Assembly (NCBI GenBank): GCA_026395965.1
Contig: JAPLXS010000012.1
Location: forward strand, 1-36,115
Source of the DNA: Candidatus Nomurabacteria bacterium
GTDB lineage: Bacteria; Patescibacteriota; Minisyncoccia; Phycocordibacterales; UBA9973
DNA length: 36,115 bases
Direction of reading: 5' to 3'
Shown one piece after another: positions 25,576-34,299 of this stretch. Numbering within the stretch: position 1 is the stretch's first letter; the number at the start of each line of letters is the position of its first letter. Position numbers and translations under genes: made by a program. The notes beneath the pieces were generated by a model. It was given only the letters and a program-made list of their open reading frames with translations. It did not search any database and had not been told where the DNA came from.

Positions 25576-26406
25576 ATGAAAAAATATTTTTTATTTATAT
25601 TATTTATATTTAATACATTATTAGCAGTTCCTGTATACGTTCAAGCCTCCACCAATTCTGGATTTATACCAGGACAAATTTGGTATTCAAAAGATACCCT
25701 TGTAGAAGGAGACACAGTAAACATACATACTGCTGTTTGGAACGGAGAAAAAGATTCTTTTGCTTTTAAAGTAGAGTTTTATGACAAGAATGTAATTTTG
25801 GGACATAGGGATGTTACCCTTGGTTCTTTGGAGTTAAAAGATATATATATTCCATGGAAAATAACATCAGGAGATCATGTTGTATCAGCAAAGATTGTTT
25901 CTTCTCAAGTAAATGTTTCTGGCAAGAAAGAGTCAGTTGTAATAGATAGAAATATAACATCAGATGATAGGCAGTTTATTTCTGTCGTTGTAAAAAATTA
26001 TTTAGGTGAACCTATATCTCAAACAGATGTACTAAAGAGTCAGCTAGAAAAGACTGGACTAGAGATAAATAGTATTGTTCCTGATAGTATTAGTTCCTCT
26101 TTGTCAGGTAATATTTCAAGTATAGATAGTTTTAGAGACAAAACATTTACTCAAGTAGATAGTGTTGTTAAAAATACACAAAAAGAAATAAATTCATTTA
26201 AAAATGATATAAAAGGTACATCACAGTCTGTTGATAAAAAAAGTAATATTCAAGATGCCACAAAAAAGCCTATTACTTATCTTAAGCTTTTCTTCTTGTC
26301 TATACTTGCATTCATATTTGGGAGTAAAATTGTATTTTATACAATTTTAATACTTATAATATTTTTTATATTACGCTTTATTTATCGTAGTATAAGAAAT
26401 AGATAG
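25576..26406 (+). CDS. Secreted/membrane hypothetical protein with signal peptide, beta-rich region and C-terminal TMs
   Basis: MKKYFLFILFIFNTLLAVPVYVQAS...; C-terminal hydrophobic tail. Confidence 0.6.
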   Translation: MKKYFLFILFIFNTLLAVPVYVQASTNSGFIPGQIWYSKDTLVEGDTVNIHTAVWNGEKDSFAFKVEFYDKNVILGHRDVTLGSLELKDIYIPWKITSGDHVVSAKIVSSQVNVSGKKESVVIDRNITSDDRQFISVVVKNYLGEPISQTDVLKSQLEKTGLEINSIVPDSISSSLSGNISSIDSFRDKTFTQVDSVVKNTQKEINSFKNDIKGTSQSVDKKSNIQDATKKPITYLKLFFLSILAFIFGSKIVFYTILILIIFFILRFIYRSIRNR

Positions 26407-26574
26407 TATAGATTACTATATAACAACGGCATTCGGACATTAAGCAAAAGAATTGGTATTCATTTGCTTCTGCTCCTCACTTGTTGTTATATAGATTACT
26501 ATATAACAACGGCATTCGGACATTAAGCAAAAGAATTGGTATTCATTTGCTTCTGCTCCTCACTTGTTGTTATA
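26407..26574. repeat. Tandem duplication, period 83 bp, about 2 copies with no mismatch seen by eye; each unit a nested hairpin
   Basis: tatagattactatataacaacggcattcggacattaagcaaaagaattggtattcatttgcttctgctcctcacttgttgt x2; stems tatataacaac/gttgttatata and aagcaaa/tttgctt. Confidence 0.95.
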
Positions 26575-26585
26575 ATAACCCAATA

Positions 26586-26858
26586 ATGAAAAGGGCTATT
26601 TTTGATATCATATTATTTATTTCTATATATATATTCCCTTGGTGGGTAACTGTTTTATTGTTACTCATTGGAATTTTTATATTTGATAGTTTTTACGAAT
26701 TTATGATTTTTAATGTTGTTATTTTTGCATTATATTCTGCTAGTGGTGATAGGGTTATTTCATCTCTAGTATTTTTTCCTATAATTATCATTACTATTTA
26801 TGCAGTCATACAGTATATTAAAAACAATATGATTATATATAAAAATAAAACACAATAA
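26586..26858 (+). CDS. Small multi-pass membrane protein (possibly MreD-like by position before PBP2)
   Basis: MKRAIFDIILFISIYIFPWWVTVLLLLIGIFIFD...; the ORF-track start at 26481 reads through the tandem repeat. Confidence 0.5.
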   Translation: MKRAIFDIILFISIYIFPWWVTVLLLLIGIFIFDSFYEFMIFNVVIFALYSASGDRVISSLVFFPIIIITIYAVIQYIKNNMIIYKNKTQ

Positions 26859-26884
26859 AAAGCACAGGCATTATTTTAATTTAG

Positions 26885-28582
26885 ATGAGATTTCATATTA
26901 ATAAAAAAAGAATAAAAAAAGATATAGACCCAGATGAAATTTTTCTGGACTCCAAGAATCTACCCAATTTCAATACCCAACAATTTGAGGGTAGGCTTGA
27001 AAAAGCAATTCCAAAACACTCAGTGTTTATTATGGGTATTTTTTTTATCGGAGTTTTATTTATTTTTATTTGGCAAATTGTAAATCTTCAAATTATAAAA
27101 GGAAATAGCTATTTCAAAAAAAGTGAAAATAATACACTTATAAAAATACCGATTTTTGCAGATAGAGGTTTAGTTTATGACCGTAAGGGAGTAATGCTCA
27201 CTTGGAATAAGTGGCAGATAAATGATATTAATAAATTGTCATCACCAGAGAGAGCATACGAACCTTCTCCTGGTTTTGGATTATTGCTCGGATATGTAAG
27301 TGCTCCCGCAAAAGACTCCGCGGGTCGTTATTGGCAAGATAATTTTATTGGTAAAGATGGTGTTGAAAAAACTTTCAATGATTCTTTGACAGGTACAAAT
27401 GGAGTTAGAATAACCGAAACAGATGTAACAGGTGTTGTTCAATCTGAAAACATGATATTACCACCAGTTGCTGGTGCAAATATAAATCTTTCTATCGATT
27501 CTCAGATACAAAAGAAAATGTATGATTCTATTTCTTTGATGGCAAAAAATTCCAATTTTATGGGAGGATCTGGTGTTCTTATGGATATTAAATCCGGTGA
27601 ATTACTAGCTATTACAAGTTTCCCGGAGTACAACAACAATGTTCTGTCTTTGGGTAATGATACCAAAACTATTAAAGGATACTTTTCCGATAAACGTAAG
27701 GTCTTTTTAAATAGAGCTGTTTCTGGTCTTTACAGTCCTGGTTCTATTGTAAAACCATTTTTGGGATATGCAGCTTTGGTAGAAGATGTTATTACTCCAT
27801 TTAAATCAATATTTGCAAATGGTTCTATTTCTATACCAAATCCATATTTCCCAACCAAGAGTACTGTATTTAAAGACCATGGTACTTTCGGTTATGTAGA
27901 TATGAAGAAAGCCATAGCAATATCTTCCGATGTTTACTTTTACGAGATTGGTGGAGGTTTTGAAAATCAAAAAGGTTTAGGAATCGTAAATATCGATAAA
28001 TACACAAGAATGTTTGGAATAGGAGAAAAAACAGGTATAAATCTCAATGGTGAAAAAGATGGAACAATTCCTACTCCAGAATGGAAAGCAAAAACATTTA
28101 AGGGTGAGCCTTGGAGAGTAGGAGATACTTACAACACATCTATCGGTCAGTATGGTTTACAAGTAACTCCAATACAAATGGCTCGTGCAGCAGCAGGTAT
28201 TGCCAATATGGGTGTAATATATACTCCACATATAACACTAGCCGATAAAGTTTTTGAATCAAAAGTTACAACAATTCCAATTGATAAAAATAATATGAAA
28301 GTTATATACGAGGGAATGAGAATGGCTGTAACAGAAGGAACATGTCAGGCATTAAATATCCCTTCTGTGAAGGTTGCAGCCAAGTCAGGTACAGCCCAGG
28401 TGGGACTTGGTAATACGAATACAAATTCTTGGATTGTAGGATTTTTCCCGTACGATAATCCCAAATATTCTTTTGCTTTAGTTATGGAAAGAGGCCCCAA
28501 AGCAGCAAGTGGAAATGCCACTAGAGTTATGAGTGAAGTCATCGATTATATGAGTGTTTATACACCAGAATATTTGAAATAA
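26885..28582 (+). CDS. mrdA: Penicillin-binding protein 2 (transpeptidase)
   Basis: YSPGSIVKPF (SxxK), SSD, KSGTAQV; PBP dimerization domain DRGLVYDRKGVML. Confidence 0.9.
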   Translation: MRFHINKKRIKKDIDPDEIFLDSKNLPNFNTQQFEGRLEKAIPKHSVFIMGIFFIGVLFIFIWQIVNLQIIKGNSYFKKSENNTLIKIPIFADRGLVYDRKGVMLTWNKWQINDINKLSSPERAYEPSPGFGLLLGYVSAPAKDSAGRYWQDNFIGKDGVEKTFNDSLTGTNGVRITETDVTGVVQSENMILPPVAGANINLSIDSQIQKKMYDSISLMAKNSNFMGGSGVLMDIKSGELLAITSFPEYNNNVLSLGNDTKTIKGYFSDKRKVFLNRAVSGLYSPGSIVKPFLGYAALVEDVITPFKSIFANGSISIPNPYFPTKSTVFKDHGTFGYVDMKKAIAISSDVYFYEIGGGFENQKGLGIVNIDKYTRMFGIGEKTGINLNGEKDGTIPTPEWKAKTFKGEPWRVGDTYNTSIGQYGLQVTPIQMARAAAGIANMGVIYTPHITLADKVFESKVTTIPIDKNNMKVIYEGMRMAVTEGTCQALNIPSVKVAAKSGTAQVGLGNTNTNSWIVGFFPYDNPKYSFALVMERGPKAASGNATRVMSEVIDYMSVYTPEYLK

Positions 28583-28742
28583 TAAGCTAGTTTATCCTTT
28601 GACTTATTGGCCAAAAACGAGTAATATACATCTAATATATATCCCGTTAAATTACGGTATTTTATATTATTTTAATAATTAAACATTGGATTTTATTAGT
28701 TAATTAATGTATAAAATTAAACGATTTTATACCTATAAAGTG

Positions 28743-29207
28743 ATGGATGAAATAAATTATATAACAGAGGAAAAAAAGTTAGCATTACAAGAAGAACTTA
28801 ACTATCTAAAAACCACAAAACGCAAAGAAATACTTGAGTCTTTGGAAGCAGCTCGTGCACTAGGAGACTTGTCTGAAAATGCAGAATACCATCAAGCTCG
28901 TGAAGACCAAGGAAAGACAGAAGACCGTGTACATCAGATAGATCATATGCTCAAAAATGCTGTAGTTGTTAAAAAACATTCAAGTACAAATGTTGAGATA
29001 GGTACTACTGTAAAAGTAAAAAAAGAAAATTCAAAAGATGAAATTACTTATAGTATAGTAGGAGCAGAAGAAGCAGACATGGTACATAATAAAATTTCAA
29101 ATAAATCACCACTTGGAGAAGCATTATTTGGCAAGAAAAAAGGAGATGTTGTTTCTATCAAAACTCCAAAGGGACTAGTCAAATACACTCTTATTGATAT
29201 ACAATAG
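28743..29207 (+). CDS. greA: Transcription elongation factor GreA
   Basis: LEAARALGDLSENAEYHQAREDQGKTEDRVHQIDHML. Confidence 0.95.
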   Translation: MDEINYITEEKKLALQEELNYLKTTKRKEILESLEAARALGDLSENAEYHQAREDQGKTEDRVHQIDHMLKNAVVVKKHSSTNVEIGTTVKVKKENSKDEITYSIVGAEEADMVHNKISNKSPLGEALFGKKKGDVVSIKTPKGLVKYTLIDIQ

Positions 29208-29212
29208 AGTAT

Positions 29213-30700
29213 ATGGCATCAATAGAAGAATTACGCGACGCGCGTATCAAAAAAATCGAATTATTAACAGAAGCAGGTATGGATTCATACCCAGCTTCTG
29301 TTCCTCATGATTATTCAATAAAAGAAGTAAAGGATTCTTTTGATCAACTTGCTTTAACTTCAGAAGAAAAAAATGTTTCAATAGTAGGTAGAGTTATCGT
29401 TGTCCGTGGACAAGGGGCTATTTTGTTTATTGTATTACAAGATGGAAATGAAAGACTCCAAGCTGTTTTGAAAAAGGATATACTATCAGAAGATTTATTT
29501 ACTCTATTTGTAAATACTATAGACAACGGAGATTTTGTCTCTGTAACTGGTTCACTTTTTGTTACACAAAGAGGAGAGCAGAGTATCTTGATAAAAGATT
29601 GGAAGATGGCTACAAAAGCACTTTTACCTCTACCAGATAAATGGCACGGTTTACAAGATGTTGAAGAAACTTACCGTAAAAGATATTTAGATATCTTGAT
29701 GGACAAAGAAGTCTACGATAGATTTGTAATGCGTTCTAAGATAGTAAAATTTATTAGAGCTTTTTTTGATAACAAAAATTTTCTTGAAGTAGAAACACCT
29801 ATATTGCAAAACCAAGCCGGGGGAGCAATGGCAAAAGTTTTTGAAACTCATCACAATGATTTTGATATGAATATGGTTCTTCGTATTGCGCTTGAGTTGG
29901 AACACAAGACTATTATGGTTGGTGGCTATGAAAGAATATATGAAATAGGTAAGAATTTTCGCAACGAAGGTTCTGACCCAACCCACTTACAAGAATTCAC
30001 CATGATTGAGTGGTATGCAGCATATGAATCTCTTGAGACCAATATGAAATGGACAGAAGATCTTATTAAATCTATTTCAATAGATTTAATAAAAAAGACT
30101 GTATTTAAAGTTTATGATAACGATGGCAATGTGTGTGACGTAGACCTTTCTTGCGAGTGGCCTAGAATAACATTTAAAGAATTATTGAAAAACGATGCAG
30201 GTATAGACATAGAAACAATCACACTAGAAGAAGCGAGAGAAGCTGCTCTCAAGTGGGGAGTAAAAGAAGATGAAGTAAAAAGATTAGGAAGAGGAAATCT
30301 TCTAGATAAGATTTATAAAAAATCATCAAGAGGTAAAATAATCAATCCTACTTTTGTGACTGATTTCCCAGGTGACTTAAAACCTTTAGCTCAACAAAAT
30401 GAAAATGGAACAGCAAAAGTTTGTCAGCTTATAATAGCAGGAGCTGAAATCACAAATCAATATGCAGAACTAGTAAATCCAATAAAACAAAGAGAACTTC
30501 TTGTTTCTCAATCTAAAGCAAAAGAGGGAGGAGATGAAGAAGCTATGGACACAAATGATGATTTTATAACTGCCATGGAGCATGGTATGCCACCTATGAC
30601 AGGTTTTGGAATGGGTATAGATCGTCTTGTTTCAATATTTACTGAACAGAAAAATCTGCGGGATGTTGTATTTTTCCCAATTATGAAGCCGAGAGAATAA
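29213..30700 (+). CDS. lysS: Lysyl-tRNA synthetase (class II)
   Basis: DVEETYRKRYLDIL; FVMRSKIVKFIRAFFDNKNFLEVETPIL; GFGMGIDRLVSIFTEQKNLRDVVFFP. Confidence 0.96.
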   Translation: MASIEELRDARIKKIELLTEAGMDSYPASVPHDYSIKEVKDSFDQLALTSEEKNVSIVGRVIVVRGQGAILFIVLQDGNERLQAVLKKDILSEDLFTLFVNTIDNGDFVSVTGSLFVTQRGEQSILIKDWKMATKALLPLPDKWHGLQDVEETYRKRYLDILMDKEVYDRFVMRSKIVKFIRAFFDNKNFLEVETPILQNQAGGAMAKVFETHHNDFDMNMVLRIALELEHKTIMVGGYERIYEIGKNFRNEGSDPTHLQEFTMIEWYAAYESLETNMKWTEDLIKSISIDLIKKTVFKVYDNDGNVCDVDLSCEWPRITFKELLKNDAGIDIETITLEEAREAALKWGVKEDEVKRLGRGNLLDKIYKKSSRGKIINPTFVTDFPGDLKPLAQQNENGTAKVCQLIIAGAEITNQYAELVNPIKQRELLVSQSKAKEGGDEEAMDTNDDFITAMEHGMPPMTGFGMGIDRLVSIFTEQKNLRDVVFFPIMKPRE

Positions 30701-30731
30701 AAATAGGACCCTTACTGGGTCCTATTTTTTT
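30701..30731 (+). terminator. Intrinsic terminator after lysS
   Basis: aaataggacccttactgggtcctatttttt. Confidence 0.9.
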
Positions 30732-30811
30732 GAGTAATATTTTATTATAACTAGATTATTCTAGTTAATTTTTTTTGTATAGTTATCCACATATTAAGTA
30801 GGGGATTGTAT

Positions 30812-30863
30812 TTGTATTGTGGGACGAAGTGGTTTATAATTATATCAAGTGGGATATAGTGGG
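30812..30863 (+). promoter_or_regulatory. mraZ promoter (TTGTAT-N17-TATAAT) with phased GTGGG boxes (MraZ-operator-like)
   Basis: -35 30812-30817, -10 30835-30840; boxes at 30819, 30829 (GTGGT), 30849, 30859, multiples of 10 bp apart. Confidence 0.75.
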
Positions 30864-30905
30864 GCAAATCTTTTTGCAATAATAACTATATTTCACAATA
30901 TTATT

Positions 30906-31340
30906 ATGCTCATAGGCGAATACATTCACACACTAGATGACAAAAACAGAATGTCACTACCCGTAAAGTTCCGAAAGGAGATGGGGAAGAGTGTTGTTGT
31001 TACCCCTGGGCTTGATAATTGCCTTTCAATTTTTACCACAAAAGAATGGCAAAAAGTTTCAGGTAAATTATCTGAAGCATCTATGTTTACAAGTGACAAT
31101 AGAAGTATTTCGAGATTTATATTTGGACAAACTGTTGTAGTAGATGTTGATAGTAACGGCCGAATACTGATCCCGGAAAATTTAAAAAATCGTTCAAACC
31201 TTACAAACAAGGTTGTTGTTATTGGTGTGCAAAATAGAGTAGAAATTTGGAATGAAAAAGTTTGGAATGATTATAAAAAAGTAGTTGAAAAACAGGCCGA
31301 TGCTCTTGCAGATAAATTAGGGCAAATAGGAGTTCTTTAA
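30906..31340 (+). CDS. mraZ: Transcriptional regulator MraZ
   Basis: MLIGEYIHTLDDKNRMSLPVKFRKEMG...; start corrected from 30849, which lies in the operator region. Confidence 0.95.
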   Translation: MLIGEYIHTLDDKNRMSLPVKFRKEMGKSVVVTPGLDNCLSIFTTKEWQKVSGKLSEASMFTSDNRSISRFIFGQTVVVDVDSNGRILIPENLKNRSNLTNKVVVIGVQNRVEIWNEKVWNDYKKVVEKQADALADKLGQIGVL

Positions 31341-31341
31341 T

Positions 31342-32238
31342 ATGAAACATATTTCTGTATTACTAAATGAATCGATAGATGGATTAGAAATAAAATCTGG
31401 AGATGTTATTGTCGACGGAACTCTAGGAGGTGGAGGTCATACTCTAGAGATAATAAAACGTTTTGGTTCAAAGGTAAAAATTATTTGTTTGGATTTAGAC
31501 TCTGATGCTATAGCACGTTCAAAGAAATTAATAGATGAAACAGAATCAAATGTTGTTTTCAAAAATATTGGATTCCAAGATATAGATAAGGTTCTCTTAG
31601 ATTTAGGTATAGAAAAAGTAGATAAAGTATTGCTCGACTTAGGATTAAGCTCATTTCAATTAGAAGAAGGCAACAGAGGATTCTCATTTTCTAAAAACGA
31701 ACCACTTTTGATGACAATGAAGAAAAATCCAGAAGACTCTGATGTGACAGCATATTCAATAGTAAATACTTGGGATGAAGAAACTATTGCGGACATCATA
31801 TTTGGTTTTGGAGAAGAAAGATTTTCTCGCAAGATAGCCAAAGCAATAATAGATGCTCGAAAAGAAAAAGATATAGTAACCACATTTGATCTTGTAGAAA
31901 TATTAGAAAAAACAGTCGGAAAATATTATAGAGGTAAAAAAATAAACCCTTCAACGCGAACATTCCAAGCCCTACGTATAGCAACAAATAGCGAATTATC
32001 AAATTTAGATCAAGTTGTTCAAAAAGGTTTCAGTCATTTATCTAAGGGGGGACGTATGGCGATAATATCCTTTCATAGCTTAGAGGACAGAATAGTAAAA
32101 AAAGCATTTGTAGATTTAAAAGAAAAAGGACTCGCTACTGTTATAACCAAAAAGCCAATAGTACCAAGCCCAGATGAAATAAAATCAAACCCACGTTCAC
32201 GTAGTTCAAAATTAAGATTAATAGAAAAAAATATATGA
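31342..32238 (+). CDS. rsmH: 16S rRNA (cytosine1402-N4)-methyltransferase RsmH
   Basis: HISVLLNESIDGLEIKSGDVIVDGTLGGGGHTLEI; GLSSFQLEEGNRGFSF; AIISFHSLEDRIVK. Confidence 0.97.
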   Translation: MKHISVLLNESIDGLEIKSGDVIVDGTLGGGGHTLEIIKRFGSKVKIICLDLDSDAIARSKKLIDETESNVVFKNIGFQDIDKVLLDLGIEKVDKVLLDLGLSSFQLEEGNRGFSFSKNEPLLMTMKKNPEDSDVTAYSIVNTWDEETIADIIFGFGEERFSRKIAKAIIDARKEKDIVTTFDLVEILEKTVGKYYRGKKINPSTRTFQALRIATNSELSNLDQVVQKGFSHLSKGGRMAIISFHSLEDRIVKKAFVDLKEKGLATVITKKPIVPSPDEIKSNPRSRSSKLRLIEKNI

Positions 32239-32558
32239 CAAGAGCAAAAGAAATAACAAATGATATAGCACAAAATATGAATACTCAAAAAGTATTATTT
32301 CGCATTCTTCTTATTAGTTCAGGTGTTTTATTTTCAGTGTATATCTATATGGTGGGCTCTATTACATTTAATGTAATAGCAAGAAAATCTTTGGAAAATA
32401 CTATCACAGAGCTAACTAGTCATGTAAATAAACTTGAATTAACTTATTTAAATAATATAAACCTAATAGATAAAAATTATGCAGTTTCAAAAGGTTTTGT
32501 AGATGTACATGAAAATATATTTGCAGAACGTAGTACTAATCGTGTTGCTATTCGCTAA
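32235..32558 (+). CDS. FtsL-like small division protein
   Basis: Single TM, position between rsmH and ftsI, ATGA overlap with rsmH. Confidence 0.65.
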   Translation: MTRAKEITNDIAQNMNTQKVLFRILLISSGVLFSVYIYMVGSITFNVIARKSLENTITELTSHVNKLELTYLNNINLIDKNYAVSKGFVDVHENIFAERSTNRVAIR

Positions 32559-34264
32559 TGAAAAATCTATCGTTTCAATCTAGAATAAGAATTGTAATAG
32601 TTTGCTTTTTTGTTGTTTCAGCTATCTTGATAAGTAGGCTTTTTTTTGTTCAGGTTATACACCAAAATTTTTATGCTGAACGTGCCGATAAACAATATGT
32701 AACACCTTCTAGTAACATATTTAACCGCGGGTCAATATTTTTCTCAAAAAAGGATGATTCCCTGGTGGCAGCTGGAACGGTAACTTCTGGTTTTAAGCTA
32801 GCTATTATTCCAAAAGATATTGTAGATAGTGAATCTACTTATTTGAAATTAGACCAATATATAGAAATAGACAAAGAAACATTTTTATCTAAAGTATCAA
32901 AAAAAAATGACCCATACGAAGAAATCGCTACGGGTTTAACAAAAGAACAGATTGATGAAATAGAAAATTTTGGATTAAAAGGTGTTTCTATTTTTAAAGA
33001 TAATTGGCGATTTTATCCAAATGGTAGTCTAGCTGCTCATGCACTAGGATTTTTAGCATACAAAAATGATTCACTGGTTGGTCAGTATGGATTGGAGCGT
33101 TTTTATAATTCAACCTTGTCCAAACCCAAAAATGAATCATATGTAAATTTCTTTGCTGAAGTTTTTTCAAATATAAGTAATACAATATCCAATACAAATA
33201 CGGGAGATATTGTAACTACTATTGAACCATCTGTCCAATATAATTTAGAATCAGAATTGTTATCAACTTTAAATAAATGGGATGCAGATCAGGCTGGTGG
33301 AATAATAATAAATCCTCAAAATGGCGAAATATATGCAATAGCAGGTTTGCCAAATTTCGATTTAAATAATTTTAAAAAAGTTTCTGATACAAGTGTTTTT
33401 CGTAATCCATTGGTAGAAAATGTATTTGAATTTGGTTCTGTTATCAAACCACTTGTTATGTCAGGTGCTATCAATGAAGGAGTTATAACACCAGAAACAA
33501 CATATTTTGATGCAGGTTCTGTAATTGTTGATAAAAAAACAATAAATAATTTTGACAAAAAAGGACGTGGCAAAATAAGTATGCAGGGAGTTCTAGATCA
33601 GTCTTTGAACACTGGTATGGTTTTTGTTGAAAATAAACTAGGACATGATAGATTTCGTACATATATGAAATCCTATGGAATAGGAGATAAAACAGGCATA
33701 GATCTTCCAAATGAAACTTCAGGACTTATAAATAATCTAAATAGTCCAAGAAATATAGAATACGCAAACGCTTCTTTTGGCCAAGGAATAGCTCTGACCC
33801 CAGTTGAAGCTATTAGAGCTTTCTCTGTTATAGCAAATGGTGGTAAGTTGGTAACCCCTCATTTGGTAAAAGAAATTAAATATGACAACGGCATATCTAA
33901 AAATATCGATTATCCAATAGTTAAAGAAAATTTACTCAAAAAAGAAACAACAGATACTGTAACTCGTATGCTAATTCATGTTTTTGAAACATATGATGGA
34001 GGTATTCATAAGCTTGAAAACTATAGTGTTGCATCAAAAACAGGAACTGCTCAAATTGCATTAGAGAGCGGAAAAGGGTATTATCCAGATCGTCACATGC
34101 ATTCATTTTTTGGATATTTTCCAGCATATGATCCAAAATTTTTAGTCTTTCTTTTTTTGAAAAATCCTAAACAAATCAAATATGCATCTCAGACTTTAAT
34201 CCCACCATTTCTAGACATTACAAAATTTATTTTAAATTATTATAATGTTCCACCAGATCGATAA
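32558..34264 (+). CDS. ftsI: Penicillin-binding protein 3 / FtsI-type transpeptidase
   Basis: FGSVIKPL (SxxK), QSLNTG (SxN), SKTGTAQIA; TAATG overlap with the upstream gene. Confidence 0.9.
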   Translation: MKNLSFQSRIRIVIVCFFVVSAILISRLFFVQVIHQNFYAERADKQYVTPSSNIFNRGSIFFSKKDDSLVAAGTVTSGFKLAIIPKDIVDSESTYLKLDQYIEIDKETFLSKVSKKNDPYEEIATGLTKEQIDEIENFGLKGVSIFKDNWRFYPNGSLAAHALGFLAYKNDSLVGQYGLERFYNSTLSKPKNESYVNFFAEVFSNISNTISNTNTGDIVTTIEPSVQYNLESELLSTLNKWDADQAGGIIINPQNGEIYAIAGLPNFDLNNFKKVSDTSVFRNPLVENVFEFGSVIKPLVMSGAINEGVITPETTYFDAGSVIVDKKTINNFDKKGRGKISMQGVLDQSLNTGMVFVENKLGHDRFRTYMKSYGIGDKTGIDLPNETSGLINNLNSPRNIEYANASFGQGIALTPVEAIRAFSVIANGGKLVTPHLVKEIKYDNGISKNIDYPIVKENLLKKETTDTVTRMLIHVFETYDGGIHKLENYSVASKTGTAQIALESGKGYYPDRHMHSFFGYFPAYDPKFLVFLFLKNPKQIKYASQTLIPPFLDITKFILNYYNVPPDR

Positions 34265-34299
34265 AATAATTATAATTCAGCATATAACAAAAATATAAA

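Noticed and set aside
26407-26574. Considered as a CRISPR-like array
   Set aside because: Only two contiguous 83-bp units with no unique spacers and no cas genes; a tandem duplication.
26481-26585. N-terminal extension of the small membrane protein ORF
   Set aside because: Encoded by the tandem repeat itself; the real start is probably ATG 26586.
27900-27960. PBP2 with SSD instead of SxN
   Set aside because: SxD is normal in PBP2/MrdA-type enzymes.
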